A DNA stretch of 64,000 bases. Origin: an uncultured Chlorobiaceae bacterium (GTDB taxonomy: Bacteria > Bacteroidota > Chlorobiia > Chlorobiales > Chlorobiaceae). A program made the position numbers and the translations under genes. The stretch covers positions 1 to 64,000 of the forward strand of contig CAJAIK010000087.1 of assembly GCA_903939765.1 (NCBI GenBank), read 5' to 3'. Each line of letters begins with the position of its first letter. Position 1 is the first letter of the stretch. The notes under the pieces were generated by a model. That model was not told where the DNA came from and did no database searches. It worked only from the letters and a program-made list of their open reading frames with translations. Positions 45,508-54,457 of this stretch are shown here, piece by piece.

Positions 45508-48500
45508 TCATCCCTCAAACTTTCCGTCCACTCCCACACATTGCCAGCCATATCGTACAGCCCTTCGGGTGGTTGCTCCTTCGGGGTAACTACCTACGGG
45601 TGTTGTTGCACCTACGTTGCCATTATAATTAAGCAGTGTCGAGTTTGGTTCACCCTTCTCTTTCGACCAGGGATATTCACGTTTTTCTTTCCCTGCTGCG
45701 GCATACTCCCACTCCCATTCTGTGGGTAAACGATACCGGCTGCTATCCTGATTGTTACTTGCCTGGAGAGAGAGCCATAAGCAATAAAATTGAGCATCAT
45801 ACCAGCTCACACCGACGACTGGTTGATCATCTTCCTTAAAGCGCCGATCATCATCATACCGTGAGCGAAACCTCATCGACAGTTTTGGTTCTTCATCCAG
45901 ATAGTTCTGGAATCCTGGGATAGTGCTCGCTACATCAAAAAGCTTGCTACTCAGGATATCGTCCGCTTGCTTGTTCTCAACCAATTGCAGCCAGGCAACA
46001 AATTTGCGATAGAGTTTATTAGTCAATGGATATTTGGCAACATAGAGACCCCCCACTTGCTCTTTACCATCTTCAGAATATCGGCCATTTTTGATAAGAA
46101 TGTATTGGGCATCGTCTTCGTATGCATTACTGATGATACGGGGCAGTTGTTTTGGCTGGCTGTCATGTTTTATTTTCTCTTTTTCTTCTTTCGGCGGAAG
46201 ATCACGCTTGATACCGGCTGTCCGTTCCAGTAGGCTAATAAGCCCGTCAGCTTTATCAAGTACCCTCTGTTTCAGGTTGTTATCAGGTTCGTACACTTGT
46301 TTGGCTCGATCTTGAAAATCCCGAACGGCATCAAGGGCATCTGGCTTGTTTATGACTTCAAGGCAATCAAGTATATACCATTGCACTTCAAGTGACAGTT
46401 GAGAATCTTTGAGCTTGCGGCATAACGCACCGGTTGAGGACTCCCTGGATTCCCGGATTAAGGTTTTCATCAACTGCAACTTTCGCTGCAATACATCAGC
46501 CGTTATTTCCGGATTGAACAACTGATTCATAAAGCTGTCAAAAACACGTCCGTCTATCTGGGCGAAATAAAACCTCAGTGTTTCATCCCACTCCCACTCC
46601 CGGTCATCATAATGCTTAACGATCGAACCTACAAAAACATCCGACCAGCTTTCGCGCACCATCTCCCTGCTTGCCAGATACTCCTGGAACGTCTTGTGCC
46701 AGAACCGGAATGCATGACCGTTCGGTTTCAGAATTCCACTTCTGTTTACCATAAAGCGGAAAAAACTATCCAGCCCTACCAGAGGGTTGATCAACTTAAC
46801 ACGGCTTTCCATAATCTCTTTCATTTCGCCCTCAGAATGATCAAGACATGTTTTTTTATGCATGGTATAGGCAAGAAGCCCGAGAACCGTTGTTGACTGT
46901 TCCGGATCGATGCCATACGATATCTGCCGGGCGTTATCCCTTCCACGAAGCAGATACACGATGACAACTCGATACAAGGCAATTCGGGAATCGGGTTTAA
47001 AATCACGCAGTTTGTAAAGCAGAGCCATCAGCTTTAACAGCAACGGAATACCTGCAATCTGCTGCAAGCCCTTTTTCTTCTTTTCAGTTTCCTCGCTGCG
47101 CTTCTTTTCGCTCTTGTCGTCTTCTTCAGGATAGAGATAACCGTACAGCTCCCTTGCCTTATCGTCTGGAGGGGTATTGTCATGTATCGTGAAACCCCGC
47201 TCCTTTTCAAATTTCGATGCCGCCCTGAACCACTTCAATAAAAAATCCAATTGCTGAGCCTGCTCAAGGTCATCCAGAACAGCTCGTCTGTGACCTTGAG
47301 TGAGTTCAACACCATCGCTGGTCACATATCCGGTTCTGCGTGTGGTTACAACAAAAAAACGATTGGGATACGCATGGCCCTCTTCGTCGATCCATTGACA
47401 AATGGCTTTCCGTTTTTCAAGTTCAGTGACCTCATCAAGACCGTCAAGCAAAACAAGAACCCTCTCTGTTTCACCCATACCCTGCCACCACGTTTCCACA
47501 TCATCGGCAGCAAGAGATAACGACTTGTTAAGCTCAACAATCTGCGCTGCCAACCGCACAGGTTTGTTGTGGACATTGAAATGCAGTTTACGCAGTTCAA
47601 TAAACACAACCCGGACGCTGGCGGCTTTGGGAAAAAGTCGCTCATGACTGCCTTCGAGGCAGAGCATCGCATAATGCTGCAATAACGTGGTTTTGCCTGA
47701 GCCCGGATCACCGATCAAAAGCAGAACATTGGTACGGGCATTTCCATGAAATATTTCTTTAAGCAGTGCATCCTGTGACATTTTTTTCGTTTCAACGGTA
47801 TGCCCTCTTTCATGATCATCCACTTTACAATACAGTTCGCTGATGTGAAGATCGATAAACACATCTTCCAGAGGAATCTCTATATCCTGATAATCGTCGA
47901 GCCCCCGAGATGCAACTATTTCGAACTGGTTCCTCAATGCTTCACAGTAGCACTTGTAGCTTTTTATCACTGGGAGCACTGAACCAGCACCCATCCCGTT
48001 ATCAAAAGCACTCAAAGGTAACGAGCCGACTTGCTGAGAAGCATCTCTCCCCGGAATTGGAAACCTTTTCGTATAAGCAGGCGAAGGATAAAGACTGGTA
48101 TCGAGCGTCCATTTCTCACCGGATTTTTCCTCATAACGGATGGGAAAAATCGTTACCCCACTGCCATCGAAAGTTGCATACATGGCGGCCTTTGACCACC
48201 GTCCTTCTTGGTATGCAGCTCCTGCGGCAAGCTTCAGGTATCCGCTATTTGCTGACACGATACTTTCCGTTTCTGTCTCATGGTAATGGCCTTGAAGCAA
48301 AAGATCAACCGATTTACCAAGAGCATCTTTTATGTTTGAACGTTCTACCGGATTTAACCAGTCAAGGGGGTGGTGAATCAAGGCAACGGTGAGGTCGGCT
48401 GCTTCAAGCTGCTTCTTTGATTCATCAAGACATAGGCGACCTATGAAAAGTTTCTCATGATCATGATCGTCAATGCAGAAAAGCGCACTGTTAAGGGGCA

Positions 48501-48990
48501 GTATTGCAATTCGACACTTGTTGATGGTGATAATTTCAACCGAACTACATGTTGTATTCGTAGGAAACGACCGAATAGTTTTGAAATAGTGGTTATACCA
48601 TTCAGAAAATGCATGAAATTTCTGCGTCAGGTGAGGAATCGGCGTGTCAGGCTCAAAGTATTCATCAGCATCTTCCTTGGTGTCAAGGGTTCGGAGAAGA
48701 AATTTACCTGACTTGCGATCAACATCATGGTTACCGGGAACAATAAAAAGTCGATCACGATTGAGCCCCGCAGCATCAAGCAGGTCATCGAAAAATTTTG
48801 TCGCTGACTCATACTCTTTGGCCTTTCCGTTTTGCGCAATATCACCGGTTGCAAAAATAAGGTCAGGCACATGCCCTTCTTCCCTGAAATGCTTGACTGA
48901 AGAGACAAGAGATCGAAGGATAACTTCCTGACTGTAGGGCCCTTTGTCACTCAGGTGAAAATCCGAAACATGCAGCCATGTAAGAGCCAT
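45508..48990 (-). CDS. Metallophosphoesterase - NACHT - FGE STAND protein C, frameshifted before VR2
   Basis: 1160 aa as read. Residues 1-~300 are a calcineurin-like phosphoesterase with all motifs: VSDFHLS, ATGDIAQ, PGNHDVD, IHHPLDW, GHYHE. NACHT follows: Walker [10 protein letters not shown] near 427, Walker [10 protein letters not shown] near 512, VVTTRRTGY. After helical repeats an FGE-sulfatase domain starts near 960 ([27 protein letters not shown]). At GSYPEGAT an extra base (about 45569-45573) diverts the frame to a stop at 45508; the other frame continues [11 protein letters not shown] through VR2 to 45372. Either a real inactivating mutation or a sequence error. NACHT and FGE parts are paralogous to proteins A and B but the effector is different. 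Confidence 0.87.
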   Translation of the reverse strand: MALTWLHVSDFHLSDKGPYSQEVILRSLVSSVKHFREEGHVPDLIFATGDIAQNGKAKEYESATKFFDDLLDAAGLNRDRLFIVPGNHDVDRKSGKFLLRTLDTKEDADEYFEPDTPIPHLTQKFHAFSEWYNHYFKTIRSFPTNTTCSSVEIITINKCRIAILPLNSALFCIDDHDHEKLFIGRLCLDESKKQLEAADLTVALIHHPLDWLNPVERSNIKDALGKSVDLLLQGHYHETETESIVSANSGYLKLAAGAAYQEGRWSKAAMYATFDGSGVTIFPIRYEEKSGEKWTLDTSLYPSPAYTKRFPIPGRDASQQVGSLPLSAFDNGMGAGSVLPVIKSYKCYCEALRNQFEIVASRGLDDYQDIEIPLEDVFIDLHISELYCKVDDHERGHTVETKKMSQDALLKEIFHGNARTNVLLLIGDPGSGKTTLLQHYAMLCLEGSHERLFPKAASVRVVFIELRKLHFNVHNKPVRLAAQIVELNKSLSLAADDVETWWQGMGETERVLVLLDGLDEVTELEKRKAICQWIDEEGHAYPNRFFVVTTRRTGYVTSDGVELTQGHRRAVLDDLEQAQQLDFLLKWFRAASKFEKERGFTIHDNTPPDDKARELYGYLYPEEDDKSEKKRSEETEKKKKGLQQIAGIPLLLKLMALLYKLRDFKPDSRIALYRVVIVYLLRGRDNARQISYGIDPEQSTTVLGLLAYTMHKKTCLDHSEGEMKEIMESRVKLINPLVGLDSFFRFMVNRSGILKPNGHAFRFWHKTFQEYLASREMVRESWSDVFVGSIVKHYDDREWEWDETLRFYFAQIDGRVFDSFMNQLFNPEITADVLQRKLQLMKTLIRESRESSTGALCRKLKDSQLSLEVQWYILDCLEVINKPDALDAVRDFQDRAKQVYEPDNNLKQRVLDKADGLISLLERTAGIKRDLPPKEEKEKIKHDSQPKQLPRIISNAYEDDAQYILIKNGRYSEDGKEQVGGLYVAKYPLTNKLYRKFVAWLQLVENKQADDILSSKLFDVASTIPGFQNYLDEEPKLSMRFRSRYDDDRRFKEDDQPVVGVSWYDAQFYCLWLSLQASNNQDSSRYRLPTEWEWEYAAAGKEKREYPWSKEKGEPNSTLLNYNGNVGATTPVGSYPEGATTRRAVRYGWQCVGVDGKFEG

Positions 48991-49191
48991 GATCAGGGAT
49001 TGAATGGATTAACCGGAATGAGGATTAAGTGCTTGCAATATAGTGTATTCTTTGGGGAACAGGAACGTAATGGGGAGATACACCGTAGAGCACGCCAAAA
49101 ATGTGGGCAGAACCAAAAACGCAAACAAGGGGAATATGACTATTGTGAAAAAAGTATGGTAAAATTTTACATTTTCAAAACTTAGCGGTTC

Positions 49192-49296
49192 TCAGACGGC
49201 AGCAAATTCATAACCCAGTCCGGGGCATTGTTCGTTGTAATAATCCACCGCCTCGGCAAATTCGTCTTCTGCAAAGGAGAGAATGAGAATATTCAT
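49192..49296 (-). pseudogene. Truncated RelE/ParE-type toxin
   Basis: 34-codon frame MNILILSFAEDEFAEAV then DYYNEQCPGLGYEF, matching only the first helix of ParE/RelE toxins, ending in an early stop. It overlaps the antitoxin stop by four bases as in intact modules. The catalytic C-terminal part is gone, so it should be inactive. Confidence 0.75.
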
Positions 49297-49517
49297 CTCT
49301 GATTGATCCTTGCAAAAACATCTTCTGCTGATGAAGCCTTGATTTCACCACGATCATAAGCGTCAAATCGGGATTCGACCTCTTCTGCCCACGCAGTATC
49401 GACGGTATTGCGTGCGGCACAATCAAAACTCTGAAAAAGTTTTTCGATAAGTTCAGCCCTTTCTACAGGAAGCAAATCAAGAGCATCTTTGAAAATACGT
49501 TCTGCGACTGCTGTCAT
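49293..49517 (-). CDS. Addiction-module antitoxin-like protein
   Basis: 74 aa: ERIFKDALDLLPVERAELIEKLFQSF and WAEEVESRFDAYDRGEIKASSAEDVF, the pattern of the short antitoxin family found next to RelE/ParE toxins (TIGR02574-like). It appears intact while its toxin is truncated. Confidence 0.8.
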   Translation of the reverse strand: MTAVAERIFKDALDLLPVERAELIEKLFQSFDCAARNTVDTAWAEEVESRFDAYDRGEIKASSAEDVFARINQR

Positions 49518-49608
49518 ATTTTTATCCTTAAAATTATCTTTGCGATTGTAATGCTCTCTTTCGAGTAAAAGGTGACTGTATTGGCTTGGGTGGTGGCGCT
49601 ATTTGTCC

Positions 49609-49860
49609 GGACCCGCGACTGACGCCCTTTTTCTTCAATGGCTGCCATTGTAAGAGTACACATTTTTCCTGAATTTTCTTCTTGATGGTAATGGTAATCA
49701 ATCTTTGCCTTGCTCCCTGTTGCAGGGTTGAAGGCTTCCTCGTTAATCAAAAGCAGAACATTGGTACTGGCATCCCCATAAAATAGTTTCTTAAGCAGTG
49801 TATCCTGTGTGACATTTTTTTTGTTTCAATGGTATGCCCGTTATCATGAGCATCCATTTT
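49609..49860 (-). pseudogene. Deleted copy of the DGR cassette (RT end + HRDC + NACHT pieces)
   Basis: Three joined fragments in cassette order. 49609-49675 matches the RT 3' end/TR edge (43709-43770). 49688-49745 matches part of HRDC (around 44950-45010; EEAFNPATGSKAKIDY versus EQAFNPASGSKAKVDY). 49745-49860 matches protein C just upstream of and at Walker A (around 47714-47820). Divergence of ~15-20% by eye indicates an old duplicate with internal deletions. Confidence 0.75.
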
Positions 49861-49951
49861 GCGAGCTGGGGACGCAAGCGGCGCCGAGCGAAGTGACTGG
49901 ATGCTGACAGAAAGGGTATGGGTATTTGACTAAAGAACAACCAATAAAAAA

Positions 49952-50009
49952 CATCCGGATGACGAAAGAACAATGCACCCGACAACACTTTTCTTTCGTC
50001 ACCCGGATG
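49952..50009. repeat. Long hairpin repeat left of tRNA-Cys
   Basis: 19-base arms starting CATCCGG, with one mismatch, around a 20-base loop. No T run follows. The second element at 50186-50264 shares the CATCCGG end, and the two bracket the tRNA gene. Confidence 0.65.
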
Positions 50010-50098
50010 GGCGCGAGGAGAATCAAAATCGAAGAAAATCAAACTTTTTATTTCACAATAGTTCCATCAACAATCATTAAAAATAACATGATAACCAG

Positions 50099-50172
50099 AG
50101 GCGATGACAAGATTCGAACTTGTGATAAAGAGTTTTGCAGACCCTTGGCTTAGACCACTCACCCACATCGCC
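50099..50172 (-). tRNA. tRNA-Cys (anticodon GCA)
   Basis: Folds by eye: acceptor GGCGATG/CATCGCC, D loop with GAGTGG, anticodon stem AGGGT/ACTCT around CTGCAAA (anticodon GCA), T arm ACAAG-TTCGAAT-CTTGT, and U at the discriminator position as expected for tRNA-Cys. CCA is not encoded. It marks the right border of the DGR island. Confidence 0.9.
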
Positions 50173-50185
50173 TTATGTAAAAATT

Positions 50186-50264
50186 CATCCGGGCAACACT
50201 GAAGAATCAAGATGCACACACTCACCCCCAGTCCCCGTATGACGTTACTGCAGGTGCCCGGATG
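50186..50264. repeat. Inverted repeat right of tRNA-Cys
   Basis: Perfect 10-base arms CATCCGGGCA / TGCCCGGATG separated by 59 bases; the right arm lies just after the porin stop. Same CATCCGG core as the hairpin at 49952-50009. Confidence 0.6.
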
Positions 50265-50279
50265 ACGGAGAAAAATCGT

Positions 50280-51353
50280 TCAGAAGGTTACTGTTGCATA
50301 CAGTTCTGTGCGAAACAGATCGTTATCTTTGGTTCCGATGGCGTTATTCTCCCTGCTTGCGCGATACCTGATGGTCGGTGTCAAACTGAAGGTTCCTGTT
50401 GCCGATTCATGCACATTAATTTTGTACTGCGCCCAGACGAAGGTGTTGTTGTAATCTTTGTTCCCTTGATCATCCGTGGTCTTGTTGTAGTCGATCCAGG
50501 CAAGCACCGGGCCGGACTCACCCTTTAGTCTGAAAATGTAACCGCTATAGTCATAACTGGTTCCATTATAGGTGTTCCTGTCTGCGGTATAAAATCCACT
50601 GAGTGTGACCTTTGACTTGCCGGCAGGAATGAATGCCTGTGCACCAAAACTGTACGGTGAACGATCGTCACCCAAGTGGGTCAAGGTAACATAAGCCTGC
50701 GGTACAATAGTGACATTTCCAATCGTCGTCTTGTATGACGCCGTAAAACCATAGCCGTCGTTTAAAAGCCCTCTGTCTGCAGTGGTAGTAGAAATGTTGT
50801 CAAAGTTAACGAGAACCGCGTTCAGTTCACCGTTACCAAGCTTGACGCCATAGTTAAAGCCAAACAAACGGTCAAAATGATTGGTCGATATCGGAGTATC
50901 AACAGCATACAATTTTTTACCTTGAGGACCAGTGCCGGGAATAGCGTACAGTGTCAGATCCAGAATCGGGTTGTCAAAGCTTCCGAGAGGAAGACGACCA
51001 AGCGACCAATGGCTGTTTTCACTGTTGTGACCAAAGTAAAATTGCGAAACATCAAGATTGAATTTTTCAGTGTTGTTTTCGGCAACGGTCTGCCAACTGC
51101 CAGCAACCTCTTCATTCTGAATCAACGCCTTGAAGAAGTAGCCATCACCGAGATCAGCCGAAGGTTTCAGGCGAACGCGGTACTGAAAATACTGGTCTTG
51201 AGTTGACGCTTTGTCACCAAACTCATTTTTTGTGTGCCCGAAATCGTCCCTCAAACGAACAGATGCTTCACCACCAATCTTCAGCTCAGCCGATGCTGAT
51301 GATGCGTATGATAAAATTGCAAACATTGCTGCAAGTGATAATATCCTCTTCAT
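50280..51353 (-). CDS. Outer-membrane beta-barrel porin
   Basis: 357 aa from the ATG at 51353, with GGGAGAAAT just upstream. Signal peptide ends SSASA. The rest is alternating hydrophobic strands with aromatic girdles (YFFKALIQNEEVAGSW, GYGFTASYKTTIGNVT, TELYATVTF) and a C-terminal Phe, the outer-membrane insertion signal. Resembles alginate-export/phosphate-selective porin families; the substrate is not predictable. Confidence 0.82.
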   Translation of the reverse strand: MKRILSLAAMFAILSYASSASAELKIGGEASVRLRDDFGHTKNEFGDKASTQDQYFQYRVRLKPSADLGDGYFFKALIQNEEVAGSWQTVAENNTEKFNLDVSQFYFGHNSENSHWSLGRLPLGSFDNPILDLTLYAIPGTGPQGKKLYAVDTPISTNHFDRLFGFNYGVKLGNGELNAVLVNFDNISTTTADRGLLNDGYGFTASYKTTIGNVTIVPQAYVTLTHLGDDRSPYSFGAQAFIPAGKSKVTLSGFYTADRNTYNGTSYDYSGYIFRLKGESGPVLAWIDYNKTTDDQGNKDYNNTFVWAQYKINVHESATGTFSLTPTIRYRASRENNAIGTKDNDLFRTELYATVTF

Positions 51354-51411
51354 ATTTCTCCCTTTTGTTAACCTTTGTATTTGTGAATGATGATTGACAT
51401 AAAAAATCCTG

Positions 51412-51452
51412 TAAAAGAAAAAGCCGACTCTCTGAACGAAAAAAGCCGGCTT
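51412..51452 (-). terminator. Terminator-like hairpin in the porin leader
   Basis: On the minus strand AAGCCGGC...GTCGGCTT (one G-U pair) followed by TTTCTTTT, 59 bases before the porin ATG. No minus-strand gene lies upstream (aroK is divergent), so it may attenuate porin transcription or block leftover transcription. Confidence 0.5.
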
Positions 51453-51711
51453 CGAAATAATCAATCCTGAACAGCAGGGCGCTCTATCGACAATCGGTTT
51501 TTCCGCATCTCAACGTTTATACAGCAACAACAGCAGTATGGAATTCTGCCGGTACCGTTCTTCTGTGATCGCAACTGATAGTTCATGGCAAGTGTCGTTT
51601 GATTTACAGTGGCCAATAAAACTCCATATCATTATAAAATCCAAGCATATACCCTATAAATACCGTTAATATGGTAGAGAAAACCGCCCATTGCCCCCCA
51701 TTCGAACAAGA

Positions 51712-51792
51712 ATGAGTGCGATTTGGGAGACGTGGTTGAGCCTTCGTGCTGAAAACAATAAACCCTCTGATGCCTGGTTTGGCCTGGGCTGA
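51712..51792 (+). CDS. Possible Trp-containing leader peptide before aroK
   Basis: A 26-codon ORF, with the segments MSAIWETWLSLR and DAWFGLG: three Trp and one Phe. It is followed 50 bases later by an intrinsic terminator and then aroK-aroB. That recalls aromatic-amino-acid attenuators, but the Trp codons are not clustered and the ribosome site is weak. The rest of 51453-51950 shows no gene. Confidence 0.3.
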   Translation: MSAIWETWLSLRAENNKPSDAWFGLG

Positions 51793-51841
51793 GATGGATT
51801 AAGATGGGATAGTGCACCGGAAAAAATGGGCATAACGACGC

Positions 51842-51878
51842 AATCCGGACTTTTTAGGAGAAGAGGTGCCGGATTTTT
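51842..51878 (+). terminator. Intrinsic terminator upstream of aroK
   Basis: Stem AATCCGG / CCGGATT with a 20-base loop and seven or more T. It precedes the shikimate genes and follows the small Trp-containing ORF. Confidence 0.65.
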
Positions 51879-51950
51879 TTTATTTTCGTGAAGCTTCGCA
51901 CCACTTGTGCCAAGCCACAGGTAAAACAGAGAGATTTTGAACATTCAGCC

Positions 51951-52529
51951 GTGAATAAAGAATACACCCTCATTTTTTTAACCGGTTTCAGCGGATCGGG
52001 TAAATCGACTATAGGGCCGCTGCTTGCAAACTCGCTCGGTTATGAGTTTGTGGACCTTGACCAGAGTATTGAAAAAGAAGCTGGAAAAAGCATTACACGG
52101 ATTTTTGCAGAGCACGGTGAGGAATACTTTCGGACTCTTGAACTGCGCTCCCTGATGGAACTTGTCAAACAGAGCAGTCTGGTGGTCTCCCTCGGTGGAG
52201 GCGTGCTCGAAAACGACCAGTCATACGCACTCATACAAAAATCCGGCACGATGGTCTATCTGAAATCCCCATCCAAAACCCTTGCCCGCCGGCTCTGCAA
52301 CAAGACTGACCGCCCCTTGCTGAGGGGGGTGAACGGACGAAAGCTTTCACGCGAAGAGATTGAAGAGAAAATCACGACCATCCTTGCCAAACGGGAACCG
52401 CGCTATAAAAATGCCGACATCACTGTCGAGACTGACGTGAAACGGATCGGGTCAACCGTCGAGGAGCTTACCCGCAAAATTGAACGGTATGTGCGGAATA
52501 CCATGGCAACTATCGGGAATCAACAATAA
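51951..52529 (+). CDS. aroK: Shikimate kinase
   Basis: About 192 aa. P-loop LTGFSGSGKSTIG, shikimate-binding DLDQSIEKEAG, FRTLELRSL, SLGGGV and RPLL lid region. Phosphorylates shikimate in aromatic biosynthesis. No ATG near the conserved start; a GTG at 51951 (NKEYTLIFLTG follows) fits the family length, while the frame is open from 51888. Followed ten bases later by aroB. Confidence 0.88.
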   Translation: MNKEYTLIFLTGFSGSGKSTIGPLLANSLGYEFVDLDQSIEKEAGKSITRIFAEHGEEYFRTLELRSLMELVKQSSLVVSLGGGVLENDQSYALIQKSGTMVYLKSPSKTLARRLCNKTDRPLLRGVNGRKLSREEIEEKITTILAKREPRYKNADITVETDVKRIGSTVEELTRKIERYVRNTMATIGNQQ

Positions 52530-52539
52530 ACCAGAAGCT

Positions 52540-53637
52540 GTGAGTAAGATAATTGTTGGAACACCGGTTCTTGCCGGAGTGGGTTCGTTGTTCAAAACCC
52601 ACGGCCTTTCAAAAAAAACTGTGGTACTTTTTGATGAACACACCCGCAAGCTGTACGGAGAGACGATTCTCCAGAAGCTGCATGATGAGGGTTTTCAGTA
52701 TCAAGAGCTGGTTGTCCCGGCACGGGAAGCCTCCAAAAGCTTCAGCGCCGCCTACCGCCTTTACGGCAGCATGATTGAGGCTGATGTTGACCGGAGCTGG
52801 AACCTGCTTGCCGTGGGCGGCGGTGTTGTGGGTGATCTCGGCGGCTTTATTGCCGCAAGCTACTTCAGGGGCATACCGGTGATTCAGCTCCCCACCACCC
52901 TGCTGGCCATGACCGACAGCTCCATTGGCGGAAAGGTGGCCATCAATCACCCGCTTGGCAAAAACCTTATCGGATTTTTCCATGAGGCCGAGCTGATAAT
53001 GATTGACCCTGCATACCTTGCAACCCTGCCACGGCGTGAGATTTATGCCGGGATGGCTGAGGTGGTCAAATATGGCTTTATCTCCGACGAGCCATTTTTC
53101 AGTTTTCTTGACCTCCACTTCAGCGATATCATGAACTTGCAGGAGCCCTTTTTGACCGAAGCGATCAAAAAAAGCGCTTTTATCAAAGCTGATGTCGTCG
53201 AAAAGGATTTCAGGGAGACGAGTGGACTTCGCGCAACGCTCAATTTCGGCCACACCTTTGCGCATGGACTTGAAAAGCTTGCCGAGTACCGTTACCTGCG
53301 GCACGGCGAAGCGGTAACCATCGGCATGGTCTGCGCCCTCTTTTTGTCGCACCATCTCGGCTATCTCGACCAACCCTCACTTGAACGGGGACTCGCTCTG
53401 CTGCAGAAGTTCCGTTTTCCAAAAGGGCTGGTGAAGCGGAGGTTTCTCGATATCGACAGCGCACTGCTCCTTGAGGCGATGCTTTCCGACAAGAAAAAAC
53501 TGGATAAAAAACTCCGTTTTGTCTTGCTGAAAAAGCTGGGCGAGGCATTCCTGCTTGAAGAGAGTGTTGAGGAGAGCCTTGTCCTGAAATCGATCGATGA
53601 GGGGCGGAGATTCTTCAGCAGGAAGCCGGCACATTGA
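52540..53637 (+). CDS. aroB: 3-dehydroquinate synthase
   Basis: 365 aa from a GTG at 52540, just after the aroK stop. NAD-binding AVGGGVVGDLGGFIAASYFRG, QLPTTLLAMTDSSIGGK, the metal ligands in EVVKYG, NFGHTFAHG and RHGEAV. Second step of the shikimate pathway, paired with aroK. An in-frame ATG at 52480 would overlap aroK. Confidence 0.93.
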   Translation: MSKIIVGTPVLAGVGSLFKTHGLSKKTVVLFDEHTRKLYGETILQKLHDEGFQYQELVVPAREASKSFSAAYRLYGSMIEADVDRSWNLLAVGGGVVGDLGGFIAASYFRGIPVIQLPTTLLAMTDSSIGGKVAINHPLGKNLIGFFHEAELIMIDPAYLATLPRREIYAGMAEVVKYGFISDEPFFSFLDLHFSDIMNLQEPFLTEAIKKSAFIKADVVEKDFRETSGLRATLNFGHTFAHGLEKLAEYRYLRHGEAVTIGMVCALFLSHHLGYLDQPSLERGLALLQKFRFPKGLVKRRFLDIDSALLLEAMLSDKKKLDKKLRFVLLKKLGEAFLLEESVEESLVLKSIDEGRRFFSRKPAH

Positions 53638-54439
53638 GCGAAAAGAGATAACGGCTGCCCCTGAGCACCGCATGCTCTTCGACCACGGGTGAGGCGTCGA
53701 GCATGGTGGCAACAAGCGGCGCGTTACCGCCCGCAGCAATCACCCTGATACGCTCTTCGCCATGCTCCTCACGAAGCCACCGTTCAAGTTTGGCGAGAAG
53801 CCCGTCAATACCGGAGACGCAACTGAGCACAATCCCGTTCCTGATGCAGTCAACCGTCGAAAGCCCGAGAAGTGCTTCAGGGCGATCAATACCAACCAGA
53901 GGAAGCTTTGCGGTATGTTCATGCAGGGATTTTGCCATGAGGTCAAGGCCGGGCATGATGAGACCGCCGAGATAGTCGTGAGAAGAATCAAGCACATCAA
54001 CCGTGATGGCGGTACCAATATCGAGGGCAATAACAGCCTCGCCCGCATAGAGCTGGCAACCGAGGGCGCAAAGGGCAATGCGGTCGGCACCGAAGCTCTC
54101 CGGTGAATCGTAGTGCAGCGTGAAGGGAAGCCGCATGGAAGAGGTGACCTTAATAACCTCGCCCGGCAGATGGGAGCGAAGAAAAGTGCAGATGGCATCA
54201 TCCAGCGAAGGCACGACACTGCAGAGCACTGCATCACGAAGAGCTGGATAATTCATGATAACCGGCAAGAGTTGCAGGGAGACCCCCTCCCTGCTGCTCA
54301 TGACAGGAGAAGGCACTTTGTGCACTTCGAGGCACTCACTACCCCTGAAAAGCGCAATCGAAGCAATGGTATTCCCTGTTTCAACAACAAGAATCGGTGC
54401 GCAGGCTGGCAGCGGCTGGCCGGAAAAAAGCATCATCAA
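53615..54439 (-). CDS. coaX: Type III pantothenate kinase
   Basis: 274 aa. ASKHA-fold motifs ILVVETGNT, FGADRIALCALG, ALDIGTAITVD and GGLIMPGL, plus VIAAGGNAPL. First step of CoA synthesis. The usual first-motif Asp (D-x-GNT) is Glu here, a conservative change. Several ATGs are clustered at the start. The 3' end overlaps convergent aroB by 23 bases. Confidence 0.9.
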   Translation of the reverse strand: MMMLFSGQPLPACAPILVVETGNTIASIALFRGSECLEVHKVPSPVMSSREGVSLQLLPVIMNYPALRDAVLCSVVPSLDDAICTFLRSHLPGEVIKVTSSMRLPFTLHYDSPESFGADRIALCALGCQLYAGEAVIALDIGTAITVDVLDSSHDYLGGLIMPGLDLMAKSLHEHTAKLPLVGIDRPEALLGLSTVDCIRNGIVLSCVSGIDGLLAKLERWLREEHGEERIRVIAAGGNAPLVATMLDASPVVEEHAVLRGSRYLFSLNVPASC

Positions 54440-54457
54440 ATATCCCCCAAAAAAAAA

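Noticed and set aside
45540-45600. Programmed frameshift in protein C
   Set aside because: No classical slippery heptamer or obvious downstream stimulator at the site; a simple insertion or error is more likely, so recoding is only listed as a possibility.
41433-50172. Transposon or prophage carrying the right island
   Set aside because: No transposase, integrase, phage structural gene or duplicated tRNA end was found; only the tRNA neighbourhood hints at integration.
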